From Scilla litardierei (Eukaryota; Streptophyta; Magnoliopsida; Asparagales; Asparagaceae): DNA of 64,000 nt. Every line of letters begins with the position of its first letter. Position 1 is the stretch's first letter. The position numbers and the translations under genes are program-made. Of the stretch, positions 36,341 to 46,986 are shown one piece after another. The stretch is from NCBI GenBank assembly GCA_030789695.1, contig CM061132.1:26631858-26695857 (forward strand), read 5' to 3'. The notes beneath the pieces were generated by a model, which saw nothing but the letters and a program-made list of their open reading frames with translations, was not told the origin of the DNA and made no database searches.

Positions 36341-36861
36341 ACTGGCAAAACCGCGGTGCTTCACTGCCTCCCACCTATAGGTTCATCTGGAGCTTCCGCC
36401 TCTTTCGGAGGGCTTGGCTCCTCTGATCGATACCGATGATCACTCTGGCGAGCGTCAGAAGTATGATGCAACAGTTTTGATTTGATGAGGGAGGGGAACT
36501 TTGATGAGCATATCTAGATGATACTGGGGTCGACGAAGTCGTGCAGGTCACTTGGAAGGACCAACGGTTGTCGTGGGGTGTTGGCGGATGTCATCATGAA
36601 CGGAAGTTGCGGCGGCTAGGGTTTGTGATGTAGGAATCACAGATGCGGTTCTGGACGAGGATGAGGGGCATGGCTTGAAGAAGATCTGAGTGGCTGCGAG
36701 AGTTGACGAAGTTATGCGATTCACACATAGAAACCATCGGCCATTGTGGAGAATCTATTGGTGGCGACATGGTTGTCAGGTAGCGACAGCATGGCTAAGG
36801 TAGGTCACCGATCTGATTTTGGTTTTAATCTGAAATTTGATAGAGCAAGGATATGATATTC

Positions 36862-36874
36862 GGTTCTGATACTA
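36862..36874 (-). other. Primer-binding site, tRNA-Met type
   Basis: Minus strand TAGTATCAGAACC, three bases from the LTR end TACATCA. One change from the usual TGGTATCAGA start. Confidence 0.7.
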
Positions 36875-36877
36875 AAT

Positions 36878-37233
36878 TGATGTAGGACGGGATATAATTT
36901 AGGGATTTAATGGAGGATTTGTGGAAGAATTGACAAGTTTAGGGTTCTTGGTTCGCACTAAGGGTTATCGAGGCTTATCCACAATAATGGGGGAACCTTT
37001 CTCAGGTTTAGAAGATTTCTTCAAATTTATTTCATTCATTAAAATAAAACAAGTCTCTAGGGCCTTTTATAGGCTTACAACACAACTCTTTTATTTTTCC
37101 AACCCATATGTGACTAAAACTCCTTAATAATAAAAAAATCTCCAAAATTCTTAAAAGACTCAACACCTAAAACTCTAAAACTGAAATAAAAATAAAACAT
37201 AAAAATTAAAAATTTAAATTCGGATCCCTATCA
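36878..37233 (-). repeat. 5' LTR of nested-host element
   Basis: Partner of 18692-19048. It is followed at 37234-37346 by sequence matching the internal side of the left LTR (GAACTT.ACCA.CT.GTGAAGG), which should not occur outside an intact element. Confidence 0.8.
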
Positions 37234-37339
37234 TTCTTCCCGTCTTGAGAACTTCACCATCTAGTGAAGGGCATTAAAAGTGGCACAGCCAGACAGAAAT
37301 TAGTAGTCCTCTGCAGTTGATGTAAAAGCTTATTTCCTG

Positions 37340-39939
37340 AAATGCCCGGCCCATTTTTTCCTTTCTCTTTCTCTTTCTTTAGTTCCTTTCTTTTCCTTTT
37401 CCCGTGGCCCAACAACCAGCCCAGTTCGCAGCAGCGGCCCACTCGCTCCCCACTTAACCCTTAGACACGTGTGTCGAACGTGCCCGCTTCTACCCTCACC
37501 TGATCGCTTCTTTGCCTCACAATCTCTTTGAGGCGGTGGCAAAAAACCTTAACATCGACTTCTCTCTCTCGCTTCCTTTGGCAAAAAAGAAAGGGAAACA
37601 AAGAAGCCCGAGGCCCCCTCTCCTCTCTCCACCCCACGAGACATGTGTCATTTCCTGACGAACTCTCAACGCCCTAAATCTCTAAGGTTTAGATGCGATC
37701 TCGCCACGATCCAAGGTTGATCGACTTTGTGGCTGATCCACAACATCCCTTCACACTTTTTCGAGTGCTAGAAGTCTCTCTCTTCCTCTATAAATGCTCG
37801 ATTGAGCTTGGGGTTTCGGTTTCAAATGGAAAATCTATTTTCAAGTTATTTTGGGGTTTCTTTCTCTTGATTTGATTTCGGATCTTAATCTGAGTTTTCT
37901 CCTCGGATTCTTCCGACGATCACATATGCTTGGTAAATCACTTTAATTTTTTAATTTTTGGTTTTAAATTTGTGATTTTGGCTACATGCTTGTGATGATG
38001 GTTCTGAGCAAGACTCAGGTGTAGTTGAGGCTTGGTGGCGACCCCCATCGTTGCTCCTAGATGTGCAATGACTATCCTTTGAGTTTTTGGTTTTGGCCTT
38101 GGCTTTCTGTGGCTTCCTCGCACCTGTCCGTGATCTGTTTGGGGGTATTACCCTACTGCTGAGACTGTTTGGCTTTCTTGCTACTCTGACGTGATCTGTG
38201 GGCCCCCTTGACATGGCAGTGTCTCCCCTTGACCCGGTCGTGATTGATCTTGGGTACCACGCCTTAGGCCATGACTGATCAATGTGGTTTTCACCTGGCG
38301 TGATTGTTTTTGGGGATTTCCGATGTTGATTTTCTTGGACGATGGCTGTAAATATTGTTTTAATGATGTTTGGTGGTGGCCATGAGTTGTATGGAAACCC
38401 CGGGGCTTTGCCTTACATGTGGGAGTTGGCTTAGGTTATCATATGATTGTAATTGGGGTTTGGCCACTAAAGGCAGTTAGAATTATAGGATTTACTGCAT
38501 GTTGGATCAAATATACGGCAACTGCTTGAAGGATCATAATTTACTACCTGCGGGATCATAAATTACTGCTGAAGGAATATATAAACCATGAATACATGGT
38601 TAAGTCCCGTGAACGATCGATGATGAGAATTATCTTAGATCATCTTAGTTGTCCTTCCCCCATTGTCCATCCTCTAACACTTATAAGAGATGCACCGTTT
38701 GCTACTCAACATTCAGGTTAGCTCAAATTTACTGCATGCGTCTCAGTTTTAGAATTTCTAGCATACTTAGAATTTTTTACATGTTACCTGTCATGCATTA
38801 GTACACCTTGTATGCTCCGTGTTTTATGTTTAAGTTAGTGTAACGTTTATGACATGCTAAAGGTTTCATTGTCTCCATCGTTACATGCTACACGTTCCCT
38901 GGTGTTAATAATCATACTACAATCTTGCACAGTTTCTCATAACATTGGAAATAATTGATATGTTCAATGTGCTATGCAAACCAAATGGAATTGGAATGTT
39001 ATTGAAATATATTGTTACTATCTTGTTGAAACATGATTGATGAAATAAAATCTTGAGAGCATGACTGGATCTGAATTGACATACCACATCAACATATGAA
39101 CTAGTTTCAATGTGACCTTAAGCTTAATCAAAAGCTTTACATCCTAAATAATGTTTTTAGTAAATAATTACCAGTTTAGCACTACACCTAGACTAAACTA
39201 CACCTAGACTGTATTACCCAGACACTGAGAGATGTACACTTAATATACACTTGGTACTTCAGACTCACTGGGTTTTGTGATAAATTATATTAGTGAGAGT
39301 GCGTGAGCGACTGGAGCCATGAACATATTGACATGACCGCATCAATTGTTTCGGTCGGGTCACATTATGAATTTGATGTACCCCTATGGTATTGCCGAAC
39401 TTAATTGTTGAGTCCCACCATGTTACTCTTTTGGAATCATGGCCCATACTATTTTTACTTTCGGCCTGGCTCGGATGAGCATATGTGGTATGAGGTGGAC
39501 TCCTGGTTGCTTCCTGTACTCTCCAATATGATTCACAGCCTACGATTGGCATAATTGATATGATCATGTTAGTATCGATTTAAATTATTAACTGAGTTGC
39601 ATGTTTGTCTTAAATTCCAGGCATGCATACTAGATGGTATTAATTAATCTGTTACCTGTTTTCAGTTCCTGATTTTTAGTTAGATTTACTCATGCTCATA
39701 TGTTTTAATTTCAAAGTTCTAGAATTACTGTGATTTACCTGGTGGTTCTTCGTTTTTGTTGCACCATTAGGTGTTGAAACGGAGTCAAAGGAGGCCCTTG
39801 TATTTGAGGACAGCTTTGCCGTAGTGGTCGCAGGCCCCTGACTTTAAAGTTTGTGAGTATTTACAATTCCATGTAATATTTAATGATAAATTTCATATGA
39901 GTATGTTGGTATATCTCTGCTCATAGCTTATATTGTTTT
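37340..39939 (+). mobile_element. LTR-like sequence of the 5787 family, truncated
   Basis: Begins TGAAATGCCCGGCCCA then CT-rich sequence and CGTGGCCCA, as in the minus strand of the solo LTR at 5787. A TATA box lies at 37789. The CT-rich leader and long noncoding body fit an LTR. The 3' end is not resolved; a copia-type LTR begins at 39940. Nothing coding was recognised. Confidence 0.45.
37789..37796 (+). promoter_or_regulatory. Candidate LTR TATA box
   Basis: CCTCTATAAATGCTCG, in a C/T-rich context about 450 bp after the LTR-like start. Confidence 0.5.
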
Positions 39940-41243
39940 TGATGGGGTTTTAGGGGCCTACGTCGGACGGACGATAGATGAAAACAGAAAAGAAAGCAGC
40001 GGAAAACGTTAAACTATTTAACGAGCAAGCCCTAAGGATGTCAAGACCCTAGCCATGATCTCTACTATCTTGAGGTGGGTCTGACTACCCTAAGATAGAT
40101 CAGCTACTACAATATTATAAATATTATGCTTAATTAAACTATATACCCGAAACCTTGCTTGCACCGGCAAGGTGTAACGAACCGCGTCCCGAGCCGCTCC
40201 TCGTCCCGAGCTGAACCGCTTCCCAAACAGCACCGCGCCTGAGGCGAGCAATCCCCTTGTCGCCGAGCCAACCACGCGTCGAAGAAAGTTTCACTTGAGT
40301 GGATCCTTCGCCAAGACTCCGGATCGAATCCGAGCCACTTCGTGGCTTTGCTAGAGCCTTTCAGGAGTAAACGAGAAATATAGGGAGAAGAGAATATTTA
40401 TTTTAAGCTTAGATCCGTGCGTGCTCCAAACTTTTGGGAGCTGCTCAGATCTAGAGCTTGGGGACGAGTTATGAGGAGGGGGCATGCCCCTATTTATATA
40501 GGCGGCTGACCCCTCCCCTTTACTCCATTTCCGATGTGTGACTAATAAACCTGGAGTAAAAAATTCAAGTTAGTTTTCCTTAAAGAAAGGCCAAACTTCA
40601 TTGAATTTTAATTCCCTCACCGTCGAGCTTCGCATTTGATATAACCTATCAAATCGAAGAGCGCTGAACGTTGAACGCGTAGGAAAAACGGCGAGTCATT
40701 CCGAGTCCGTTTGATTTCTTCAACGTGTCCAAAGATAAGCCCAAAAGCAATTTTCGTTGAACAATTTAGCTGTCACAAAATCAGTCAATGGGTTAAAAAC
40801 CCTATGTGGTGGAGCCCACAGTGTGGGCCCCACCTCCCCTTGCGCGCACCCTGCCCTAGCTGGGTGCGTGCAAGCAATTTTTGGCGCCCATTAGGGGCGC
40901 CAGTTGATCTCTGGGCCGGGCCTTTAAAAGGGCCCCCCTTGCATTTTAATCAATCCTTTGTGCTGAACTAAAATGGTTTGGGGCCTTTTCATTGGGCTTC
41001 TATTTAAAACACTTTTAAATAGGCTTATTGGGCTTGTTTGGACTCAGATTTCGACGCGGTTTGAACCTGTGTTTAGATCGGGACGATCCCGTCATCCAGG
41101 TAACCTTTTCAACGCCTTTATTATATTAAATATGGCCTTAAACATTTTAAGACACATTTAACTCTCTTTGCATCATATGCAAAATTTCCACATCTATTAT
41201 ATAAAATCATTTGCATCAAATACAAATGATCTGAGGGCATACA
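39940..41243 (-). repeat. 3' LTR of a copia-type element (minus strand)
   Basis: On the minus strand it starts TGTATGCCCTCAGATC just after the polypurine tract GCAAGTGGGAGA (41244-41255), the tract typical of Ty1/copia elements, and ends ACCCCATCA at 39940. Length 1304 bp. A minus-strand TATA box (CCTATATAAATAGGGG) is at 40488-40503. Confidence 0.7.
40488..40503 (-). promoter_or_regulatory. LTR TATA box (copia-type, minus strand)
   Basis: CCTATATAAATAGGGG on the minus strand, inside the LTR at a position suited to the U3/R boundary. Confidence 0.6.
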
Positions 41244-41939
41244 TCTCCCACTTGCACTCTAGATCATTTATCCCGAATGCAGAAGATAATTACAAACTCT
41301 TTACAGTATTTTATCCCTTTGCATATTCTCCATAATTTCTACCTATTACTTGACGAAAGTCGTACTCTGTGTGAGACCCTACAGTCTGACCCTACTACAG
41401 GTGGGGCTCGAAGCCCCAGACGACATTAATCGCGGTCCAGCAGGTGCCGTCTCTGTTTCAGTATCATACTTATGTGGTTAACTCATTGACATGAGTATTG
41501 TCGGGACCACCCTGACTGTGTCCGTGATGAATAGCACAGTTTTAGTCTCTTCGTCAAAACTATGCCGTTTGTTCAATCCTAGGGTACGGTTAAACTGTCA
41601 ACCCCAATAGCTCGAAGCCGGTTAGTCTCCATCGTTCTTTAGTCAACTAATGTTAGACTTCTTCCAACATACTCTGGTCAGAGTTTTCACTAAAGATCGA
41701 ACTAACACTACGACACTAACTCCCATTGACCGGGAGAGACGAATCCTATCTTGGTCATTACTCTTCTCGCACGTTTCAAATGTCACCCAACCAAAGACCT
41801 TTCAACGGGGCTTACCCAAGGCTACATCAGTGATCTAAGTGACACCGTACACGCATAGGTTCGTACAATGACCTCAAGTCAAAATACCAACTTGCATATC
41901 ATCACTAAGAGTTATCATTGATAGATTAGTCAATCATAA
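41244..41939 (-). mobile_element. Internal region of copia-type element, left part
   Basis: Noncoding-looking sequence beginning with the polypurine tract. It continues after the chromovirus at 48222-48670. With no gag or pol seen, the element is a large non-autonomous derivative, or the coding part has been lost. Its 5' LTR is missing. Confidence 0.5.
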
Positions 41940-42360
41940 TGATGCGGATCCGGATCCGCATCCCTCAGGGACCGGCGGCTACATGGGTGGGACCCACCCA
42001 CCCCTCGTGACTTAAGTGCGACGTAGGAGGCGGGGTACCACGTAGGTGGAGGTTAGGTTAGTGGTATTCTAGTCTTTTCAGACTAGATTAGTAAATCCCC
42101 TATTTTCTATTTATTAGGGCTAGCCGTCTTTTATTTTCTTTATGCTTATTTTGTGAAGAACAATTGTAGGCATCTCTTGTGAAGGTTTTAGGCTTTGTTC
42201 CGTGCAACAAAGCTAGGAGAGCGAGTCTCCTCTCGAAAGAGGCTCATTTATCCATCTTTATATTAGTTCTTCGCAAATTATAAGATCCAAAAATCCTCTT
42301 TTTATATTTTTCCACCTTTAAATTCTGAAATTAATTGATACGAAACCCTAGTTCGTATCA
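41940..42360 (+). repeat. 5' LTR of young chromovirus
   Basis: Starts with TGATGCGGATCCGGATCCGC (a palindrome GCGGATCCGGATCCGC) and ends CCCTAGTTCGTATCA. Confidence 0.97.
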
Positions 42361-42363
42361 AAT

Positions 42364-42375
42364 TGGTATCAGAGC
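42364..42375 (+). other. Primer-binding site, initiator tRNA-Met
   Basis: TGGTATCAGAGC three bases after the 5' LTR. Confidence 0.95.
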
Positions 42376-42386
42376 ATTGAGATCCA

Positions 42387-43280
42387 ATGGCGACAAGCAC
42401 TAGGTCAAAAGCGGATGGCGTGGATGAGAAGGTGCAAGGGCTTCGGGAAGAATTCAACCGGGAGATCGAGGGGTTGAAGAAAACCCTAGGGGAATCCATC
42501 AAGGACCATGCGCATTCACAGGAGGACATCCAAGTCGAACTTCGGGCGATGAGGAGGGACGCCGCGCAAGCGGGACGCGACATCCAGGGGCTAAAGAAGG
42601 CAACTTTAGATCTGAAAGAGGCAACTTCAGATCTGAAAATTTTGAGGGAGGCCACGTCGTCGATTCCGGAAATCAAAGCTATGCTCCAAGCCCTAACAAT
42701 GGAGAGGGGAGGAGATCAGGGCAAAAGGACTCAAGGGGGAGAAAACCAAGGAGAATCGACGCTTGAATCGGCAAGTTGGGAGCAACCGGAGGGGGCGACG
42801 GCTACGACAACAAATCTGGAGCAAAACGCAGCCGCCGCAAACCCTAGAGGGGCTGGACAGGGGCAAGGAGGGGCCGGAACCCACTGGAACAGGCCGGCAG
42901 GCCCTCCTGGGCCTGCGGCTTGCACATCAGGCCCTTCAGGGCCTGCGGAATTAATTGCAGGCCCTGTCGGGCCTGCGCAGCATGCGACAGGCCTAACTGG
43001 GCCTGTCGCAGCTGCGGCAGGGCCCAGTGGGCCTGCCGCAGCAGCTGCAGGCCCGGAAGGGCCTGCTGCGACTTCGGCAGGCCCGTTCAGGCCTTCCGCT
43101 GTCCCAGCAGGCCCAAACAGGCCTGCAGTCCACTTCTGGGGGCCTGCCGAGGTGCAGGCAGCCCCTGGGGGCCCGCGTCGACGCCAACGACCTTCCGGGG
43201 GCCCACGGCAGTACAGACAGCCACATGGGGGCAAGATGGAGGCGGATGGGCCCGAAACACGGCGATTGGGGCTCCAGTAG
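42387..43280 (+). CDS. gag: Gag N-terminal part with coiled coil and collagen-like repeat
   Basis: 297 codons starting 11 bases after the primer-binding site. Residues 1-110 are charged and heptad-like (EFNREIEGLKKTLGESIKD), a likely coiled coil. Residues about 170-275 consist of a 10-residue Gly-Pro-rich repeat (GPSGPAAAAA, GPEGPAATSA). It ends at a TAG. Other frames carry homologous-looking sequence (VAQFWRPEAHPQ in frame 2 near 43275), so frameshifts have cut it from the capsid part at 43341. The old element at 11140 has the same layout. The role of the repeat is unknown; it may extend Gag or aid assembly. Confidence 0.85.
   Translation: MATSTRSKADGVDEKVQGLREEFNREIEGLKKTLGESIKDHAHSQEDIQVELRAMRRDAAQAGRDIQGLKKATLDLKEATSDLKILREATSSIPEIKAMLQALTMERGGDQGKRTQGGENQGESTLESASWEQPEGATATTTNLEQNAAAANPRGAGQGQGGAGTHWNRPAGPPGPAACTSGPSGPAELIAGPVGPAQHATGLTGPVAAAAGPSGPAAAAAGPEGPAATSAGPFRPSAVPAGPNRPAVHFWGPAEVQAAPGGPRRRQRPSGGPRQYRQPHGGKMEADGPETRRLGLQ
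42895..43215 (+). repeat. 30-bp GC-rich repeat array coding a collagen-like Gly-Pro segment
   Basis: About ten units of 30 bp, each built on CAGGCCC..NGGGCCTGC so that the DNA itself is palindromic. The encoded decapeptide pattern is GPxGPAxxxA. The central units are best preserved; outer ones drift (GPFRPSAVPA, GPNRPAVHFW). Confidence 0.85.
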
Positions 43281-43340
43281 CCCAATTTTGGAGACCAGAG
43301 GCTCATCCACAGGTACTGAGGCCACAGGTGGATCCCAGAC

Positions 43341-44234
43341 ATGCTTTTGATGGCTTTCCGGAGCGGGGACAAGGCCCGGGGGGGCTATTTTGGAGGACGG
43401 ACAGCACCGGTACAGCAGCCCAGAGGAGCAGGAGGGCCCGTGATGACACGCCAGCAGGAGTTTCCGGGGTACCATTACCAGCCGGAGGCGTGGGAGCGAC
43501 CCGGGTGGCCTGAGGAGCTGTACGGGGCTGACGGGGGAGGACCAGTTGAAGCAATCGGCGGAGGATTCGGCCGTGGAGGTGACCGCGGTAGAGATGGGGG
43601 ACCTCAGGGGGACATCAATGCAGATCGCCGCCTTATGAAGCTGAAGATGCCGATTTTTGACGGCACGGATCCGGATGGGTGGATCTACCGGGCGGAGTGT
43701 TACTTTCAGGTGATGCGGTTGACGGAGGAGGAGGTTCTGAGGGTCATCGGAATCTACTTCGAGGGCAAGGCGTTGGCCTGGTACAGATGGAAGGTGGCGC
43801 GGACCCCCTTTCGCACTTGGGAGGAGCTGTCCGCACTGATACTAGACCGGTTCCAGGATACTCCAGGGGGAGATTTCTACGAGCAGTTATCTGCTCTGAG
43901 GCAGGAGGGGACGGTCAGGGATTATGTGGAGAAGTTCGAGATGTTGAATAGTAGGGTGAAGGGGGTGACTGACGAGGTGATGATCGGGAATTTCATGAGG
44001 GGGCTGAAGCCCTCCATACGAGCAGAGCTGAGGATGCAGAGCCCGGGGACACTGGAGGATGTCCTTCGCCTGGCCCACAAGGCGGAGGAGAAGCATGCGG
44101 AGGAGAGGAGGATACGAGGAGCTTGGGGGGCCAGGGGTCCCGTTCCACCCCCGCAGCGACAGCACCGAGAGCACCCACAGCTGCACCTGAGGCCAGAGGA
44201 GAGAGCCGCCCTGCGACCCTGGGGCGACGGATGA
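43341..44234 (+). CDS. gag: Gag capsid-like domain
   Basis: After a Gly-rich lead this frame holds the plant retrotransposon gag domain: KLKMPIFDGTDPDGWIYRAE, VIGIYFEGKALAWYRW, LILDRFQDT, GTVRDYVEKFE and FMRGLKPSIRAELRM. It packages the RNA into the particle. It is in the same frame as 42387 but separated by stops. It overlaps the next frame from 44123, where the zinc knuckle continues, so a frameshift lies near 44150-44230. Confidence 0.9.
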   Translation: MLLMAFRSGDKARGGYFGGRTAPVQQPRGAGGPVMTRQQEFPGYHYQPEAWERPGWPEELYGADGGGPVEAIGGGFGRGGDRGRDGGPQGDINADRRLMKLKMPIFDGTDPDGWIYRAECYFQVMRLTEEEVLRVIGIYFEGKALAWYRWKVARTPFRTWEELSALILDRFQDTPGGDFYEQLSALRQEGTVRDYVEKFEMLNSRVKGVTDEVMIGNFMRGLKPSIRAELRMQSPGTLEDVLRLAHKAEEKHAEERRIRGAWGARGPVPPPQRQHREHPQLHLRPEERAALRPWGDG

Positions 44235-45301
44235 CAGAGGCGGAGGTGAGGGAGAAGCGTGCCAAGGGGTTGTGCTTCCGTTGCGACGAGAAGTTCACCC
44301 CTGGACACCGGTGTGCTAGCCGCCTACTGCAGATCACTATGGTACCAGACGAGGAGGGGTACGTTGGTGATGAGGAGTTCGAGGTGGAGCAGGATGCGCC
44401 AGTGGAGGAGGAGAAGTCTCACCTAGACTTCGCAGAGGTGTCCCTAAACTCTGTGGTGGGGTTCACTCCGAACCACACCATGAAGTTGACGGGGCAGTTA
44501 GGGGACACGACGGTGACGGTACTGATCGACAGTGGGGCCACCCACAATTTTATATCCAGCCGGATAGTGGAGAGACATGGGCTGCAGTTGAGCACGCAGG
44601 AGAGGTTTACCGTGCTACTGGGGACAGGGAAGATGGAGGAGAGCAAGGGGCTCTGCAAGGGTCTGTGCCTGACCTTGCAAGGGGTGCAGATCATGGAGGA
44701 TTTCCTGCCACTGGAGTTGGGCAACGTTGACATCATTTTGGGCGTACAGTGGCTGAAGAAGCTGGGGGACATGCGGGTGAATTGGAAGCGCCTCAGGATG
44801 GAGTTTGAGGAGGGGGACCGGACGGTGGTGCTCACAGGGGACCCGACCCTATGTTTATCAATGGTGGCCTTCAAGGCCATCACTCAGGCCTTACGACGAG
44901 AGGGGGAGGGGTACTTGGTGGAGTGCCGCGTAGCTGGGGCAGAGCAGGAGCCGCACGCAGGGGTTCCCGAGGAGGTGGAGCAGGTGTTGGGACAATACCA
45001 GGAGGTCTTTCAGGACCCACAGGGGCTACCACCAGTGAGAGGGCACGAGCATGCGATAGTCCTGCGGGATGGCGCAGCACCGGTGAGTGTGCGCCCTTAC
45101 CGCTATCCCCACGTGCAGAAGGATGAGATAGAGCGGATGGTCGGGGAGATGTTGCAGGCCGGGGTGATCCATCCCAGCGTTAGCCCATTCTCGAGCCCGA
45201 TACTTTTGGTGAAGAAGAAGGACGGGAGTTGGCGCTTTTGCGTAGATTACCGGGCACTCAACAAGGAGACAGTGGCTGACAGGTTCCGATCCCAGTTATA
45301 G
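44123..45301 (+). CDS. pol: Zinc knuckle, protease and N-terminal reverse transcriptase
   Basis: A CCHC knuckle [16 protein letters not shown] lies at 44270-44315. Protease active site [11 protein letters not shown] is at about 44524-44553, and [14 protein letters not shown] completes that domain. RT begins near 45080 with [15 protein letters not shown] and [20 protein letters not shown]. The frame ends at 45301 through loss of one base near 45285 (ADRFPIP expected, ADRFRSQL read). The start at 44123 is only the first ATG of the frame; the true reading comes from gag. Confidence 0.92.
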   Translation: MGGQGSRSTPAATAPRAPTAAPEARGESRPATLGRRMTEAEVREKRAKGLCFRCDEKFTPGHRCASRLLQITMVPDEEGYVGDEEFEVEQDAPVEEEKSHLDFAEVSLNSVVGFTPNHTMKLTGQLGDTTVTVLIDSGATHNFISSRIVERHGLQLSTQERFTVLLGTGKMEESKGLCKGLCLTLQGVQIMEDFLPLELGNVDIILGVQWLKKLGDMRVNWKRLRMEFEEGDRTVVLTGDPTLCLSMVAFKAITQALRREGEGYLVECRVAGAEQEPHAGVPEEVEQVLGQYQEVFQDPQGLPPVRGHEHAIVLRDGAAPVSVRPYRYPHVQKDEIERMVGEMLQAGVIHPSVSPFSSPILLVKKKDGSWRFCVDYRALNKETVADRFRSQL

Positions 45302-45333
45302 ATGAGCTACTGGATGAGCTGCATGGAGCAGAG

Positions 45334-46389
45334 GTGTTCTCCAAGATTGACCTAAAGGCGGGGTATCACCAGATCCTGATGAGGCCAGAGGACGTGCCGA
45401 AGACAGCTTTTCGCACCCACGAGGGCCACTATGAGTTTCTCGTCATGCCTTTTGGCCTGCCGAATGCTCCTTCGACATTTCAGGCGTTGATGAACGATGT
45501 CTTTCGGCCGTACCTGAGGAGGTTCATACTCGTCTTCTTCGACGACATTTTAGTCTACAGCAGGACCATGGGGGAGCACGTGGGCCATCTGGAGGTAGTG
45601 TTTCGGGAGTTGCTGGGGCATCAGCTGTATGCCAACCGAAAGAAGTGTAGTTTCGGTCAGGGACAGATAGAGTATCTGGGGCATGTGGTGTCGGCCGCAG
45701 GGGTAGCAGCAGACCGGGCCAAGATAGAGGCGATGTTGGACTGGCCGGTCCACACTTCTCTGAGGGCACTGCGGGGATTTCTCGGTTTGACAGGCTACTA
45801 CCGGAAATTCGTGAGGGGATACAACACCATTGCCCGCACATTGACAGATCAGCTGAAGAAAGATGGGTTCCAGTGGGGGGAGGCAGCGACCAAGGCCTTC
45901 GAGGCCTTGAAGGAGGCGATGACCACAGCACCGGTCTTGGCGTTGCCCGACTTCAGCGTCACGTTCGTGGTGGAGACTGATGTGTCAGGCGTCGGGTTGG
46001 GGGCGGTCCTGATGCAGTTAGGGCGGCCGATAGCCTACTTTAGCCAGGTGCTTTCAGCTAGAGCACGGCTGAAGTCTGTTTACGAGAGGGAGTTGATGGA
46101 TATCGTGCTGGCGATTCAGAAGTGGCGGCCCTACCTGATGGGCAGGGAGTTTGTGGTCAGGACAGACCAGCGCAGTTTGAAGTATCTGCTGGAGCAGAGG
46201 ATGGTGACAGAGGAGCACCAACGCTGGCTATCCAAGCTGGTAGGGTACCGGTTCGCCATTGAGTATAGACCGGGGCTGGAGAATAGGGGGCGACGCCTTA
46301 TCGCGCATAGAGGAGGGGGTGCACTTGAGGGCACTCTCATTGCCCATGTGGATGGATGGGGAGCCCATGCTGCAGGAGGCCGAGGCTGA
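45334..46389 (+). CDS. pol: Reverse transcriptase core and RNase H
   Basis: Continues RT one frame over: [28 protein letters not shown] and the catalytic FFDDILVYS (Asp pair at 45541-45546). The connection and RNase H follow ([49 protein letters not shown]). Near 46285 a frameshift replaces the usual NKAADALSR by NRGRRLIAH; the correct reading passes to frame 2 ([13 protein letters not shown]), then returns near 46440. Catalytic residues are intact here but the polyprotein is not. Confidence 0.93.
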   Translation: MFSKIDLKAGYHQILMRPEDVPKTAFRTHEGHYEFLVMPFGLPNAPSTFQALMNDVFRPYLRRFILVFFDDILVYSRTMGEHVGHLEVVFRELLGHQLYANRKKCSFGQGQIEYLGHVVSAAGVAADRAKIEAMLDWPVHTSLRALRGFLGLTGYYRKFVRGYNTIARTLTDQLKKDGFQWGEAATKAFEALKEAMTTAPVLALPDFSVTFVVETDVSGVGLGAVLMQLGRPIAYFSQVLSARARLKSVYERELMDIVLAIQKWRPYLMGREFVVRTDQRSLKYLLEQRMVTEEHQRWLSKLVGYRFAIEYRPGLENRGRRLIAHRGGGALEGTLIAHVDGWGAHAAGGRG

Positions 46390-46491
46390 TCCGGAGTTGA
46401 GACAGATTCGTGAGCAGCTGCAGGGGGCGGGGAGACCCTACATGGGTATTCCCTGGAGGGGCGGAGGCTGTTATACCGGGGGAGGTTAGTA

Positions 46492-46959
46492 TTGACACGG
46501 ACGTCCGCATTCATACCCGCATTATTTCAGGAGTTCCACAGTTCGGTGGTTGGGGGACACTCCGGGGTGCAGCAGACATACATGAAGATGTCCCGGGAGG
46601 TTTATTGGCCTGACATGAGGAGAGCGATCGTACATTTAGTTGCCGCTTGTGACGTGTGCCAGCGTCACAAGTACATGGCCATGGCGCCAGCCGGGCTTCT
46701 GCAGCCATTAGCACTACCTGAGCGGGTCTGGGAGGAGGTGACGATGGATTTTATCGACGGACTACCCAGGTCAGAGGGGTACTCAGTGATTTTTGTGGTA
46801 GTGGACAGGCTGAGCAAGTACGCCCACTTCATACCACTGAAGCATCCGTACACGGTGGTTTCAGTGGCTGCATCCTTCACTCGAGAGGTGATACGGTTAC
46901 ATGGGATTCCAGCTTCCATCATCACAGACAGAGATCATGTGTTCCTTAGTGGGTTCTAG
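46492..46959 (+). CDS. pol: Integrase N-terminal and catalytic part, ended by nonsense codon
   Basis: The His-Cys zinc finger (HSGVQQTYMKM..YWPDM; CDVCQRHK) and the core with the first two acidic residues (MDFIDGLPRSEGYSVIFVVV; IITDRDHVFLSGF) are clear. A TAG at 46957 replaces the Trp expected in GFWREIF, a single-base nonsense change. Related minus-strand remnants are at 12809 and 62555. Confidence 0.92.
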   Translation: MTRTSAFIPALFQEFHSSVVGGHSGVQQTYMKMSREVYWPDMRRAIVHLVAACDVCQRHKYMAMAPAGLLQPLALPERVWEEVTMDFIDGLPRSEGYSVIFVVVDRLSKYAHFIPLKHPYTVVSVAASFTREVIRLHGIPASIITDRDHVFLSGF

Positions 46960-46986
46960 CGGGAGATATTTCGTGTCCAAGGGACA

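Larger units (their letters stand above)
35506..36877 (-). other. 5' internal region of nested-host LTR element
   Basis: Runs from the primer-binding site at 36862-36874 (minus) inward. The Glu/Pro-coding remnant seems to resume at 35506 (TCTGCCTCAGG..AGGCTCTGG). No RT or integrase. Confidence 0.5.
18692..37346 (-). mobile_element. Non-autonomous LTR element hosting a nested cluster (minus strand)
   Basis: LTRs of 357 and 356 bp lie at 18692-19048 and 36878-37233. A primer-binding site is next to the right LTR, and a coding remnant next to the left. Internal sequence is only 19049-19532 plus 35506-36877 (about 1.9 kb) once nested insertions are removed; no RT or integrase is seen. No target duplication is found. 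After the right LTR, 37234-37346 again matches the internal edge 19049-19160, so LTR and internal DNA alternate, as in a tandem recombinant. Confidence 0.7.

Noticed and set aside
42731..43372. Minus-strand GP-rich frame opposite gag
   Set aside because: The repeat DNA is palindromic, so both strands read Gly-Pro; the gag frame fits the element's layout.
43887..44337. Three overlapping minus-strand frames opposite gag-pol
   Set aside because: Shadows of the GC-rich coding strand.
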